Assembly (NCBI GenBank): GCA_024364805.1
Contig: CM044522.1
Span: 30,455,682 to 30,519,681, forward strand
Origin: Euprymna scolopes
Taxonomy: Eukaryota > Mollusca > Cephalopoda > Sepiida > Sepiolidae
Length of the DNA stretch: 64,000 bases
Reading direction: 5' to 3'
In this document: one piece after another, positions 36,101-47,274 of the stretch
Numbering within the stretch: the first letter of the stretch is position 1
How the letters are laid out: every line of letters begins with the position of its first letter
The notes under the pieces: generated by a model
The model's input: the letters and a program-made list of their open reading frames with translations, nothing else
Told to the model about the DNA's origin: nothing
The model's database searches: none
Program-made: the position numbers and the translations under genes

Positions 36101-39100
36101 CTGATAAAATATGTACATGCGGGAATTCTTCTTCCTGTATTTTTATGTTTGATAGGATTAGTCAGATTCTTACTTTAAAACTCCTGTCAGATAGAAAATA
36201 TTTTATCAAGATGGGTAGTCCGCCCTTTAATTCAAGATTGCATAGGTCTTTTATTATATCCTATCGTCATGTTGTATCATAAGCCTTTTCTAAATAAAAA
36301 AAGATAGCTATTGCATGTTCTTTTTTAAGGAAAGCTTCTTTGACAAAGATTTTCAATCGGATTATGTTGCCCATTGTTCTTCTTTTGTTCCTAAAACCAC
36401 TTTGTAGGTTGGCAATTGAGTTGTTGGTTTCCAGATACCAATTCAGTCATTTATTTATCATTCTTTTGAATGTTTTGCAGAGACAACTTGTCAATGCAAT
36501 TGATCTGAAATTTTGTGGATCTGAATTGTCTTTCTCTGGTTTAGGGATGGGGATCACGATAGCATGTTTCCAGCAACACAGGGCGAGCAAATAATAGCAT
36601 CATCTGATTTATACAAGCCTCATTAACAAACTCTCTTGATTGGGATCCCCAAAGGAACCCAATCTGGTTGAAGAAGTACAGTGAATTGCATTGGTAGCTC
36701 TCTGGAACTGCCCTTCAAACATTTAACTCTCACTCTTCGGGGAAGGGGTGTTTGGCTTTGAAATATTTATCTTTTTAAAACTTTACTATTTCATTTACGA
36801 AATTATTTTTTCAATAGGATTTCAAAAGTTAAATTTAATACTTTATGATACAGTTTTGTCATTAAATAATTAAACCAAATTGTTATAACATTAAATCAAT
36901 ATTTATAATTATTTATTGTTATGCCATAAATGTTGATTCAATCTATTTATAAAATGAGTGAATGTAAATAGCTTCCAAAAGTTTCCATCAATTAAATGTG
37001 GATTTACTAGGAAATCAAAAGCTAGTAATTTGTCTCATTAGAATGGTGATGCCAGTGGGTATTTCATTAGTAAAAAAATTGTTATTAAAGATTGTTAAAA
37101 ATATTTATTAAAAAAGAGAAAAATAAAATATCTGTCTTAAATATTTAAAATAAAACTTTATATTGTTCAGACTATGTTATTAGATCTTTTTTTTACCTTC
37201 CAAATGCATTTTGGCGCTTCTTTTAATTAAAAAAAAATTAGTTGTTGTCCATAATTTCCCCTATATTAAAAAAAACAAAAATACAGAAAAATCTTTATTA
37301 CGTACATCCTCAGGATGGAATGAAAAGATAATATTTTAAAAATCACATAAATTGATCAAGTAGTTTTATTTTTATAATGAAAATCATTTAAAATGATTTT
37401 AAGCGATTACTGGGAAATCATAGGCATTACAAGGCTGATCTCACAATTTTTAATTATCTGCTGTTGTTTTTTCAAGATGGCATCATAAAACAGTCGCTTT
37501 TTGCTGACTCGTAAAATTTGATTTCCTTACTTAAAAATAAAACTACTTGATCAATTTACATCATTTTTGGAATATGACATTTTCATTCTGCCGCAAGTAC
37601 ATACATCAGAGAGATTTTTAAAAAATTTTGTTTCTGAATATAAGAGGAAATCTGAACACGAACCAAAAACATACATTTTTTTTAACTTCAGAAAAGGCTG
37701 AGGGTTATTGTGAATACAACTTGTGGTTAAGCTAGCATATCAATTACACTTAAGTTCATTAAAACAACAAATTAGTTGTAGGAGTAAAAGAAATTTATTT
37801 ACTAGCAGAACCTGTGTACTGGCATTGCCTGGTGAAAGTCTGACACAAAGCCAGGACAGATCTGGTAAAAAAAAATTGTTTAATGCCTATACAGAATATT
37901 TTTTTCTCTCAATAAAGTCACAGTGCAATTTAGTGACTGTGACAACAATTGGGTATTTGTGACAGCATCGTTGGATGCAACAATAATGATGAGGATGATG
38001 GTGGATATAATGAATTGATAAAAGAGAAATCCGTTTCCCTTGCATGGTAATTGCGTTGACATAAATGAACATTAAAAAAAAAAAACACTAACTCTAAAAG
38101 TTGATGTCTTGGATTATAAAGATATCTTGAAAAATATCAGAAATGGAGACTTTCGGCAATTTGACAAGTCTCATCTCAATGCCATCTTTGTTAAGAAAAA
38201 CAAGTAACCTTATTCCTCAGGGTAGTTAAATTTGTTTGTGGGTCACCCGAAATATAGGCCAGATATTATAAGTTTCTTTGGTTAAGAAAAACAAGATAGC
38301 AGACAGGAATTCAAGTGCTCATTAATTATTGTTTGGGTATTTGGTTATTCTCAAAGGACATCCAATTTATTTTTTACTTGTATGAAATAGCATTTGGGAA
38401 AGCCCTTGATTTTGCAAATGGAGTAAAAGGATGAGGAACCCTCCCATGTGAGTGATGGTGAAGGTAATAGAGGGTGAATGGGGCCTTCCTGTTGAGAGTG
38501 GTAGTCAGATACAGATTTGAGGAAGAAAAGAACAATTTTTTTCAGGACTTGAGAATTTCAAAAAAACTGCCTGAGATTGGTTTACTGAGAATTGTGAAAT
38601 GAAATTCTGTGGATCAAGAATCGGGGTTAAGCCCGCCTGATTCTCAATATAATGAAAGGCAAAAATAACCTTGAATACATACTGCATGACCGCCGAGGGA
38701 CCAACACCATTCAGAGAAAAAAAACCCTTGGCTTAAATCTCACTGGGTTCAAAGCCACACAGTAAAGAGACAAGCCCTCAGACTTGGGGTCAATCGCCTC
38801 AACTTTACTAATAGAAGTTGCCAGTTCCCTAGCATTTGCATCTTGAGTCAGAAACTTATGAATGATCAGAGTTTTATAACTTCCAGTAAATAATTATCAT
38901 TATTTTCATATAATAAGCCCAATTATCAACTTTTTTTTCTTCTTTTAATGTGAAATGACCTCTACTTTCCAGTGACGTTGACTTGAGACCAGGTCTGAAC
39001 AGGTCATGCATTCTATCAAAAGCAACGTGGGGAGAGTAGCAACCTGTCCGACCGGATCCTCTCAGCAACCAGGACCCGCATTGAAAAAACAGCCCAGTCC

Positions 39101-42100
39101 CAGCGACTAAACAAAACTCAAAGTGAACAAATCTGGTGACATCACTCGGACATTGTTGAATAAAAAGGGTACAATTGCTGTATTAAGGCAATATGTAAGA
39201 ATAGAAGTATAGGCGTTATGATGACAAAAGGTGTTTGTCTAAGGCGTAAACTATCTGATTTTATGTTGCCGGGCGATGAAAGTTTATTTTGTGATTTGTT
39301 TTTTTTTTTTAACTGTTCAGCAAGTGTTTATTTCATGATTCTCTAAATCTGTTAAATGCATGTAAGCAGCCAATGAAAAAGTGGCTATAACTTGTTGAAG
39401 GGATTATTACTCCAAGTGTATCTGACAAAAGTAGTAATAGTAAATGTAGGTTAGTAAAAACTGAACATGGACAGTGCTGTTGTTAGAACTGTGACCAATG
39501 TAGAATAAGTTCCCAGTTTCATCGAGGAGAAAATAATTAATGAAACTCGTACTACTACTGATGAATATGTCTTATTGCGTAATATGACTCTCCTAAGAAA
39601 AAATATAAGATTTTATAATAACAGATGAAAGAGAGTGATAATATGTGCAAAATCTACAGCAGATATTCGCTAGTAGTCTGACCACATTGAATTTGCATGT
39701 GGTGTCTGCATTTGCAAAGCTATAACGTTTTTTTCTAGATGGGAATAATCTTTCCTATTTTATTATATATGGAGATGAGTTTAGTCATGTTTGTACATAC
39801 ATTATCACTTTCCACATTTAAACAAGATGAGATGTAGAACAACCTCATTTATGTGAGGAGACAATTTTATTTAAAAGCAATATTTAACACGGACATGTTT
39901 ATAAATCTTCTTACCTGTTGTTTCTTATTTGGATAACTGTCTTCATAAAAATGAAAATATGGTGGCTCATTCACGTCATAATCATAACACCATTCCAAGA
40001 AATGGTTACCAAAATCAAAACCTCTGAAAATTAGAAAAAATAACTTTTTTTAATTATTATTAATTATTCCCTAGACACATGGCAAAACAATGCTAAGATC
40101 CAACTTGATATTGCATTCAGAAAAAAAAAACCTCGATGTAATGCATAATCTGGGAACTGTCATGTCATGGGAAGAATCAATCACATTACCAAACAAGAGA
40201 AGAAAAATACTAGGAACTGATTGAACAATGGAAGAGTCACTTTTACTCGATAGAGCTTGATTGCAGGGGTTTTATAGGTCAGTCACTATGCAAAAGCAGG
40301 CATAGTGGGAGCAACAGGGGTTTGTGCTTATAAGGAAATTATAAGTAAAATGCTAGCTGCATCCAAATGGATTTGGCTAAAAAGATCAAAGCCACGGAAA
40401 AAAAATTAGTAGGAAAGAAGGTGAAGAACTGAGTTTCATGCCATTCCCAATATTTACTTTGGTTTATTTTTAATAAAGCATTATGTTTACTGTCGTGTTG
40501 TTGAAAAGAAAAGTCGTAGGTTTTCAGAACATTTTTTTTTTTTTTGCAGGGTTGGCACACATAGCCGATAGCTTTGAAGGAGATGATCTAGTGCATTCAG
40601 AGTCAGGTCAGAGTTGTTTTCTAAGCTGATATGATGCGAAACCCGAAATCAGCAATGAGGGTAGTGTATCACTGAAGATCTCCCTTGAAGCATTTATAAA
40701 AATGTATATCATGATTGTAAAGTTTTGTCAATTTAACAGATTTTAAAAAAATATTTATGATTAGATTTTATGGCATATCAACCATTGTTAGTCAATGCAT
40801 TTACTTCTTTCTTTTATAATAAAATAACAGAAAGACCCGACGTTGCTCAGGATTGAATGAGAATCATTATTATGTACTTTTTCACTATGCTTATAATACT
40901 CTTACTAGCGTAGACCTGTGGAAACTCCACAGTGGACTTTTTTATATGTAATATATTGATGTTGGCATTCTGTAGAAGTTCAGTATAAATGGAGATGCTC
41001 TGATATTATTGTAGCTCTTTTGTTAAAACTGCAAAAGTATTAATCTAAGCTAGCAGGGACGCTCGGTGTACCCTGGTCATAAAATATGCTTTAATATGAT
41101 TTTACTTTATGATTTTGTATATATTATTACAGAGTCAATTTTCTATCGATTCTTATATATTATAAAGTTGTGATTTCAAAAAATAAAAAAATATATCCAT
41201 GACTTAGGTACATCAGCTTGAACGAAAACCAAAACTTACGAAGAATTCTTGGTAAAATTATTTATTACAAGAAATGGAAGATCATAACAATTAAACAACA
41301 GTCACTTGGAAGAAAATATATAAGCGTGACACACAAAATAGCACACACACACACACACTGTTGTATTAATATATAGATTAATTTTGTTGGTTTTACTGTC
41401 CCCTCCCTTCATTTGATCAACTTATATAATCAGAAGAAACTGATATATTGGCAAACCCTCTTGAATTAGTGTCTTATACATATAGTTTAAATTTCATTAA
41501 AATCTGATTTAAGTATTTAAAGTTATAAGGAGTTCTGTTTTCATGAGTCACTTAAAGATGGGGGCATGTAGATATTTGGCATGTAGAGGGTTGTTGATTC
41601 CTTGGTGTTTATCTCTCTTCGCAAGTCCATTTTTCTTAAGGGTTTTCTTCAAATCCATTCACTGACCAAGTTTTTCAGTGCTCATCTTTGATCTATTTTT
41701 AGCTGTCTATGGCATAGTTTACTATCCCTTTAAATATCTCAGCATTCTTTGGGCATCTCCCCATAAGAATTATTGCTCCCCCCTTTTTTTTTTTGAGTTC
41801 ACCACTTATCAAGGCCCAATGGCCACTCAGGGATAAGGGTTATTGTGTGTACAGTAATCAAAGGGATAGTGTAGCAATAGTATTGGAGAATTGGTTAGGT
41901 GTCATTACTTAAGGGGGGGGGCGGTTCATCAGGAATTTGTTTGTGTTGGACTTGAAGACATCCAGGTTGAAGTCGGGAGGGAAACAAGCAAGCAGTTCTA
42001 AGAAAGAAGCTTTGTTCATGGTCTTCTTTCTACGTATAACATTGAAGAGTGCAAGTATTATTTTTTTTATATAAATGAACTTTGTTTACCTTCTGACCAT

Positions 42101-45100
42101 GTATGGAACCCCCTCTAACCTTTTGGAATTTAGCTATTACTTAACATTTTCTTTTCTAAAGATATTTTTTATGCTCAAATACTTTCTTTTCTGTAAGTTT
42201 ATTAAGTCTATGGCTCTTTAAGATCTTAATAATCTTCTCTGTATTTTTCTGAAGCAATATTTTTTTTAATTCTTTTTTAGCTTTCCCTTTTATCATTGAC
42301 TAATAAACCAGTGTGTAAAATATACCACATCTCAGAATCTTGATTGTCAATGAAAAATTTATGCTAATCGTCCAAGGGTTGTGTACATTTCCATGAAATG
42401 CACACAACCCAGAGGCAGTATAAATATAATGCAGCAATTCAGTAACAGTTAGATTGTCTTCCCTGGTAAATTTTGCACAATACACTTGGATTTTATGTAG
42501 ATTTTCTAACCTTTTGCACAAACAATATACAGACATTGTTTTATATACAAAGATTTGATAACAAATATGTTTTAAATATTATATACTAATTGAAATACCT
42601 GTTTGTGTTTATCAACTTTTATAGCCAAGAGTAGAAGTTAAGAACATCTATTGACTATATATTATTTAATTGGAATTCATCGAGATGAGTATTATTTATT
42701 GATTTTATTTATTGCGGATTATTATCATCTTTTCTTTATTGTTTCACAACGTTTTGGCCAACTATTCCTCTGGCCTTCGTCAGGTGGTAACCGCGACGGA
42801 TAAGAACTCTGAATCTTCTGACTGCATTCACTGCAATTACTGTCTTCCGTAGTTGTTAATAAATAATACTCATCTATTGACTACATTTCATCCATTTTTT
42901 TATTTAAAAAAAATTAAAAATTATTCAGATTCATGATGATTAAAATGACTGAAACACTATAGCAAATCGAAACTGGAAAAGAGATCTTATCAATATCAAA
43001 GCATTGGTTTCCAATGTTTTTATCTACTTCTAATTTTTGAATAAAGATTCAGGAATTTCTTAACATCATTAAGGACATTGGCTCAACAGTGCTGATTCCC
43101 AATTTATGGTTAGTTTAGTTCTTAGATCAACTGTTCAACTGTAATGCTGTGACATACAATTTTGCTTTATATATAACTAGCAGGGGTACCTGGCATTGCC
43201 CGGGTGTTTAGAGGTGTGTGTGTTCTCGGGGGGGGGGGCAGTAAATCAAAGCAAAAGAATAAGCAAAGTAATAACCCTGTTGAAATATTATGTAAAAAGA
43301 AACAATGTTAAAACTTATTAAAAAAATCGTTGCCCGGGTGTTTGTGTCGGGGGGGGGGGGTAGTTTAAAAAAAGTTTTGGTAGGTAGGTAGGATCAAACC
43401 CGAAGCCTTGAGATGAAGTTGGAAAATAAAGTGTGAAAAAAACGTGACATGTTACCCGCTTGGCCAGCAAGAAAGAGTAACTGAAACACGTTTGAATTTA
43501 TTTAAGTTGAAACAGAATTGACAGGTGCCCGCATTTAATGACTTAATGAGGTCAAATAGAAGTAGCGAAATTAACACATTTACTGCAGGGCAGTTTTTTG
43601 GGGTTTGTTTACCCAACTTTGGGTGGTTTTGTTTACCCAAAATGTTAAGTGGGGGAAACCAGCTCCCCTTGAAAAGGGGATTGTCCAAATTGAATAGCAA
43701 TTGTTTGATATAAGGAGAAACTCTGCATTGATCAAAGCTGATTGCTTTCTGGACATTCCCGGTAATCGCGCTGGGAACAATGCCAGCCTCGAATTAGTTT
43801 CGCTTTTACACGAAAAAGCCGAATCAACACGCAGTGATTGAAAAAAAATCTCGAAAATAGGGCGTAAAAGTTGGGTAAATTAAAGATAGACATGACCCCC
43901 ATTCTTAAGTCGTAGCTATTATGATTTAGACAGCATATAAAAAGTTTTAAGGAGTGAGCCAACCGAGCGCCCCCTGGAAAAAAGGACACACTAACACACA
44001 TTTTCGCTTTTATACATGAAAAAAGCCTTATGGAAACAAACGTTGAGTAACTCACATTTAGTATAATTATAGTATAAAAGGTATGTACTCACCGATAATT
44101 ATATGCACAATATTCCCAGTCGATCACAGTCAATTTTTTAGAAGGGTCGGAACAAACATCTAAACATAACACATTTCCTGAAAAAATAAATACAGTCATC
44201 AGCAAAAAGACAAAAGAACTTCTGTTTTGTTTTTGTAAGGTTTTTATAAGTCTGAAAGTATGAGTGAGTGCAGTTTTGTGAATAGACTTACTAGGTTCAA
44301 ACAATCTGGTTTGAATTAATGGGAGCATCATTGGTTTTTTTTTTTTTTTTTTTTCACAAAGTGAGCAGATAGCCAGAACATGTTGCTCTCAGAAGGAAAT
44401 TTTACAGTGAAAATGGAAACATTACTCCTAGAAGGAAATTCTTTGGAGAGAGGGAAACATTACTTTCAGAAAGCACCATTCAAAAAAAAAAAAAATAATA
44501 AAATAAAACCAAAAAACAAAAAACATTACTCTTTATCATCGGTAATCTTTTTTGTTCTTAACATGATTGACACTCAGCCATCACCTTTTATCTACTTTGC
44601 GAGACAAATAAGATTTAGATTTTTTGAAGAATCAGATTGAATAGATATTAGAGGATGATGTGACCATAGGATTGCCTATCCAACCTCACATCCAGCCGAC
44701 AGAGTGACCATTATCTTATGCATTATATATGCACTTTCATGTTGTAATGCACCTGAACATGTTAACCCTACAAATTAACCAAATTATTTAGATTTTTTTT
44801 TTTAACTGACTAAATAAAAAAGAGATAAAACGAAAAACAAAAATATCACCTTCTTGCAAGTCATTATGACAAAACACAACAGGAGAATCCATCTTTTCAA
44901 GGTTATCCCTGGAAAAATAAAAAATAAAAAATAAAAAATTAGAAAACATGAAAATAAACAGAAATAAAAGTAATATAAATAAAAATATTTCATGTTAAAA
45001 TATCAAATTTCATATTTAGTAAAAAAAAATAAAAATAAAAAAATTTGAATTTTTTTAAAAAGATAATTTTTCAAAGAAATCTTTTTTAAAGTCAGTGTCA

Positions 45101-45846
45101 TTATTCAAAGACTTGTCGACAGCATTGTTTGTCTCTGATGAACTTGTTGCACTTAATGCCCTCTCACATTTATTATTTTTCATTTATATTAAAAAAAAAA
45201 AAAAATTCCTGCTAATTCTTTTTTTGGTATTTTCGGTGAAGGCAGTGGTTGGGTTATGTCTACCATTGTAGACACTTGAAAAAGGATACAATAACTAGTA
45301 TATTGGAGCAAGAAACAACAAAGATAAGGAAACAACTTCAAGGAGGAATTGTCATTTCTATTGCATGCACTTGAAGAAATTCAGTTAATAACACTGCCAG
45401 TTCTGACATAAATGCAGTCACTAACAAAAAAAAAATTACATAATTTTTAAGTACTAACCGTTAAATAATGGGATTATTAGTTTACAAATTACAATTATTT
45501 AAGTGGTTACTGTTGCAAATAATTCAAAACAATGTAAAACTTTGAATTTTGTGTGTTGATAAAGCATTGCTTTCTGGCAAGAAAACATTATTCAAACAAA
45601 GCAATAACTTAATAAGTTTCATTTGAACTGCTGAATAAGAAACAAGGATTAAAAGGTTGTATGCTGATTCTAAACATCTATACAAACAGAAAAGGTAAGG
45701 AAGAAAACAGAGGGAAAGAAAAAACATTATATACTCACAAAAGGTCTAGCATTTCTTTCTCTAGATTCTTAGGTAATGATTTCCGAAGTTTTTCATTCTT
45801 AATTAAGCCATTGCAAAGGAACGCTTCTTTCACTTCACTCATCCAC
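27121..45846 (-). CDS. CHKA: choline kinase (gene span, six 3' exons, C-terminal ~201 residues)
   Basis: Choline kinase phosphorylates choline with ATP in the first step of the CDP-choline route to phosphatidylcholine; it is cytosolic and dimeric. The exons (45739-45846, 44850-44908, 44093-44177, 39915-40023, 33052-33222, 27121-27192) all have AG/GT borders and join without a phase break. Visible hallmarks, in order, are the Brenner phosphotransferase motif CHNDLQEGN (HxDxxxxN), the metal-binding VIDWEYCAYNYRGFDFGNHF motif, PNKKQQ, and FTLASHYMWGLWSLVQ near the C-terminus. GNHFLEW and NFGYLEYAMNRFEQY resemble choline kinase CHKA/CHKB more than ethanolamine kinase ETNK. The alpha versus beta choice cannot be made; the symbol is for family. 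The N-terminal half was not found up to base 64000. The gene converges on LSM8. Confidence 0.93.
28981..29105 (+). repeat. three-unit ~38-bp tandem repeat
   Basis: Three diverged units of the form GCACAATGCCATATTTGAGG / AGCCATGTTTAAAGACAAC lie head to tail in the last choline kinase intron. Confidence 0.65.
29803..29855 (-). ncRNA. hammerhead ribozyme candidate
   Basis: Read on the minus strand, the fold has the following parts. Helix I pairs UAAGC (29851-29855) with GCUUA (29803-29807). The core CUGAAGA (29844-29850) fits CUGANGA. Helix II is GUC/GAU around an 8-base loop. GAA-A follows, then helix III pairs ACGCGGA with UUCUGUGU-type bases (A-U, C-G, G-U, C-G, G-U, G-C, A-U) around AUAU. 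The NUH triplet is GUA, predicting cleavage between 29808 and 29807. The candidate lies ~0.4 kb 3' of a Penelope-like ORF remnant on the same strand, where hammerheads are known in that class. The wobble pairs in helices II and III may lower activity. Confidence 0.75.
30092..30156. repeat. (TA)n microsatellite
   Basis: A long TA run with a GTG interruption at about 30133, passing into CACACA. Confidence 0.95.
30514..31062 (-). mobile_element. LINE family A, EN-RT linker fragment
   Basis: Across two frames the minus strand gives IASDLTEWLIVGIDRFIPSK, QPWFSPECAAAIAHRN-type sequence, and HSIPTIINRPEVISSASDKA followed by KLFAKNFATNSTL. It shares CGCACAGATATTTGTATG with the 5' edge of the copy at 47971-49885, so the two overlap only there. 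It is internal LINE sequence, truncated at both ends. Confidence 0.75.
31070..32180 (-). mobile_element. LINE ORF1 (CCHC gag-like) fragment
   Basis: Minus-strand reading RVEQFIPARLQCFKCQKFGH, HKDFSRGHQVCGKCGERDAN and HT gives two tandem zinc knuckles (CxxCxxFGHHKDxx and CxKCGERDANHT), followed by a CANCHEEHPAFSRTC-like third. This arrangement is typical of ORF1 in Jockey/I-type LINEs. It is diverged, with frame breaks (for example after SAKI). It could belong to the same family as 34400-36596. Confidence 0.65.
32400..32760. repeat. GC-richer unassigned segment
   Basis: This segment has balanced base composition unlike its surroundings, with an open frame on each strand of about 74-105 codons. 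Neither translation resembles a protein I know. It may be part of a transposon. Confidence 0.3.
33052..33222 (-). CDS. CHKA: choline kinase exon (ASHxxWGLW motif)
   Basis: This 57-codon, phase-0 exon runs from an ACTTTCAG acceptor to a GTAAGT donor. It encodes YEFFEAYLSTYSKTEPTEKD, then a linker, then FTLASHYMWGLWSLVQSRTS and EINFGYL. The ASHxxWGLWxxxQ signature is diagnostic for choline/ethanolamine kinases, and its Trp residues shape the choline pocket; 'FGYL' rather than 'FDFL' favours choline kinase. Confidence 0.95.
33315..33425 (+). repeat. two-unit 54-bp tandem duplication
   Basis: CAGTTTACATCTAATGTTTG... is repeated with a 54-base period and two or three changes. Confidence 0.85.
33960..34310 (+). 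other. stretch with exon-like or LTR-like composition
   Basis: A CT-rich and GC-richer segment (CGACTGACCCCCCTCCCTCC) is followed by GAAATAAACTTTTC, a possible polyadenylation site. No paired repeat and no open frame were found; identity is unknown. Confidence 0.25.
34400..36596 (-). mobile_element. LINE family D with RT and RNase H, 5' truncated
   Basis: In minus-strand order: RT fingers (PIPKPEKDNSDPQNFRSIAL, about 36500-36560), palm with LYVDDLVICHRSKN (about 35990-36035), and thumb WATENGFKFSTTKTKCVHFC. RNase H follows with RIHVYTDGSKDPNRVECAAI (about 35285-35345) and FCWIPSHYGFHGNEKADMAA (about 34985-35045). The last part is a cysteine-rich tail, CIPCHKPYTVKHFLLDC (about 34670-34720). 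The RNase H domain with the CCHC-type tail places it near the Jockey/I group. Frame breaks occur throughout. A hairpin duplicates ATTGAAATAGCTGACCAACA around 35755-35845. Confidence 0.85.
37250..37655. mobile_element. foldback MITE family F, best-preserved copy
   Basis: The ends are CATAATTTCCCCTATATT and, inverted, ATATAAGAGGAAATCTGAAC. The arms share AAATCTTTATTACGTACATC, AAATCACATAAATTGATCAA and GTAGTTTTATTTTTA with their reverse complements near 37530-37610. The centre has CAAGATGGCATCATAAAAC. Confidence 0.75.
39915..40023 (-). CDS. CHKA: choline kinase exon (choline-pocket region)
   Basis: The acceptor TTTTCAG precedes the exon and GTAAGA follows CAG. It encodes the end of an Arg codon, then GFDFGNHFLEWCYDYDVNEP and PYFHFYEDSYPNKKQQ. 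In CHKA the matching GFDIGNHFCEWMYDY stretch contributes choline-pocket residues, and KYPTKKQQ follows. The acidic insert DVNEPPYFHF is typical of variable CHK loops. Confidence 0.95.
41786..42035 (-). mobile_element. LINE family A, short diverged 3' fragment
   Basis: A T-run at 41785-41794 then CACCACTTATCAAGGCCCAA and GGATAAGGGTTATTGTG match the family A 3' UTR. The C-terminal codons up to AAGAAAGAAGCTTTGTTCAT follow. Poly(T) to coding distance agrees with the other copies. Confidence 0.75.
42740..42862 (-). repeat. CTGANGA/GGCCA motif repeat
   Basis: The minus-strand motif CTGACGA-AGGCCA...TGGCC-AAAAC lies at 42751-42783. It is followed by flanking words (AATTACTGTCTTCC on plus) shared with 1670-1690. 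Confidence 0.6.
43177..44077 (-). mobile_element. Helitron-like element with tRNA-like module
   Basis: On the minus strand the 3' end has CACACACACCTCTAAACACC, CGGGCAATGCC and CTAG (complement at 43177-43180) followed by T. A tRNA-like module has A box TGGCCAAGCGGG (43455-43466) and B box GGTTTGATCC (43391-43400). The probable 5' end TATACTATAA lies at about 44068-44077, like that at 17617. The length is about 900 bp. Its edge is about 15 bases from the donor of the choline kinase exon at 44093. Confidence 0.65.
44093..44177 (-). CDS. CHKA: choline kinase metal-binding exon (IDWEY)
   Basis: This 85-base exon completes Gly of the Brenner motif and encodes NVLCLDVCSDPSKKLTVIDW and EYCAYNY. The Asp of VIDWEY corresponds to the second Mg-binding aspartate (human IDFEYSSYNYRG). 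The donor GTGAGT lies next to a Helitron-like terminus at about 44077, so little native intron remains on that side. Confidence 0.93.
44850..44908 (-). CDS. CHKA: choline kinase catalytic-loop exon (HND)
   Basis: This 59-base exon encodes DNLEKMDSPVVFCHNDLQE flanked by split Leu and Gly codons. SPVVFCHND with Gln-Glu-Gly-Asn following is the Brenner motif of the choline kinase/aminoglycoside phosphotransferase fold; the Asp is the catalytic base and the Asn (in the next exon) binds metal. The donor is GTGATA, weaker than its neighbours. Confidence 0.93.
45739..45846 (-). CDS. CHKA: choline kinase exon (most 5' seen)
   Basis: Read on the minus strand, the exon follows TTTTTAG and ends before GTGAGT. 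It starts with one base completing an upstream codon, then encodes WMSEVKEAFLCNGLIKNEKL, RKSLPKNLEKEMLDL and two bases of Leu. It aligns with the helical linker before the catalytic HND motif in CHKA, where human has an LKEVLRIKFTEESR-type helix. The preceding exon must end with two bases of a split codon; no such exon was recognised in 45847-64000. Confidence 0.85.
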
Positions 45847-46014
45847 CTAAAAACAAAAGAAAAAAAAAGTTTACATACAGTCAAATTCTTGTAAGATGTG
45901 TAATCTATTCTAAGATATGCGAGGGAGAATTCAAATACAATCAGAGTGGTTATGATCCATTATGCAATAATACTGTCCAGCAAAGCTCATAATTTTTTTC
46001 CATATATAAATATT

Positions 46015-46460
46015 AACTTCATCCATTTTACTTGCTAGGATGCATTGGACAACTTTTAAAAACTGACTTCCAAATTAATCTATCTCTGGCCAGGTCTTTA
46101 TTCCATTTTCTTTTCTAGTCTGTTCTTATCACTTCCTCCCATGTTTTCCTTGGTCTACACCTTGTGAACTGAAACTGCTACTTCAACTGTTCTACATCTA
46201 CAAACGAAGAACTGTAATCAATTCATTCAATGTGACCATAGTGTTGAAGTCTTCCCTACATCACCCCTTTTTACTGCTAACATTTAATATTCCTGAGGTC
46301 ACCAGAACTAAGCTTGTCTTTGAGACTCGCATTACGCATTACATCATTCTCACCTCATTTCTCACCATGCAGTACACATATTCTCAACCCTCAATAGCCA
46401 AATTTCACTTTTTTTATATCATCACACTGTGTACACATGCTTGATAGCCTCTGTTTTGTC
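46015..46460 (+). repeat. cephalopod-type dispersed repeat, long copy
   Basis: It starts near CATCCATTTTACTTGCTAGG and continues with ATCTCTGGCCAGGTCTTTAT, CACTTCCTCCCATGTTTTCC and TTGGTCTACACC. This is the same order as 10674-11100. Confidence 0.6.
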
Positions 46461-46749
46461 GACAACGTTAACACTCTGCTGATTAATAATGGTAAAAGTT
46501 TTCTGAACTTACTCCATCCAATCCTAACTCTTTCCATTACACTAGCAACAGCTCCACCTTGTGCTCAAATGTTGTACATATATTTTTTTTTTCAGAAGAT
46601 GAAATATACGTCGAAAATTCAAAGAATGACACGACAACAGCATCCTCATTCGACACATTATGCTCTAATTGAAAATTACTGAAATCTTTCAACATTGAGT
46701 TCAATCCTGAACGAAGGCAGTGAAAAGTAACATTCAAAACAGAGAATCA

Positions 46750-46930
46750 GTAACTATGTCCCAGAGCCTAGCTGAAGTCCGAACACGGTACCCCCGTAAT
46801 AATAATAAAGGGTTGGGTTCGAGACTCCTAACAAACGGTTCCCCAGTTCGATACAAAACACCTGATGAAGGCCAGAGGGCAAAACGGCCAAAACGTTGTG
46901 ACTATAACAACCAAGATGAGGAAGTCCGTC
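46750..46930 (+). repeat. repeat with B-box-like word and CTGATGA/GGCC motif
   Basis: GGGTTCGAGACTCC (46815-46828) resembles a pol III B box. It is followed by CTGATGA-AGGCC...GGCC-AAAAC (46862-46894) and the hairpin GTTGT/ACAAC. It may be a SINE or a Penelope-like terminus. Confidence 0.5.
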
Positions 46931-47274
46931 CAATAATCTCTTTCAACATTGTCATTATTCTTTTTACCATGTCTAGTAGCAAATAGATTCTTTTTGTTTT
47001 TTTAAAACTGCATTGTTACAGCCTTCAAATACAACTTACACAATCATTTCTTTGAATTTAGTACAAAATTAAAGTTTGTAAAATTCTTCTTGTATTTCTG
47101 CCATTAATTATCCAGCAGAGTTTTAACACTGTCAATCAAGGGAAGAGTTTATCAGGCATCTGAACGCAGTATGATAATGTATGGAAATTAAATCTAGCCA
47201 GTGAGAATTGAAATATGCGTTACATATTGAGAAATGATATGAGAATGATATCATGAATGTGTAATGTGATTCTT

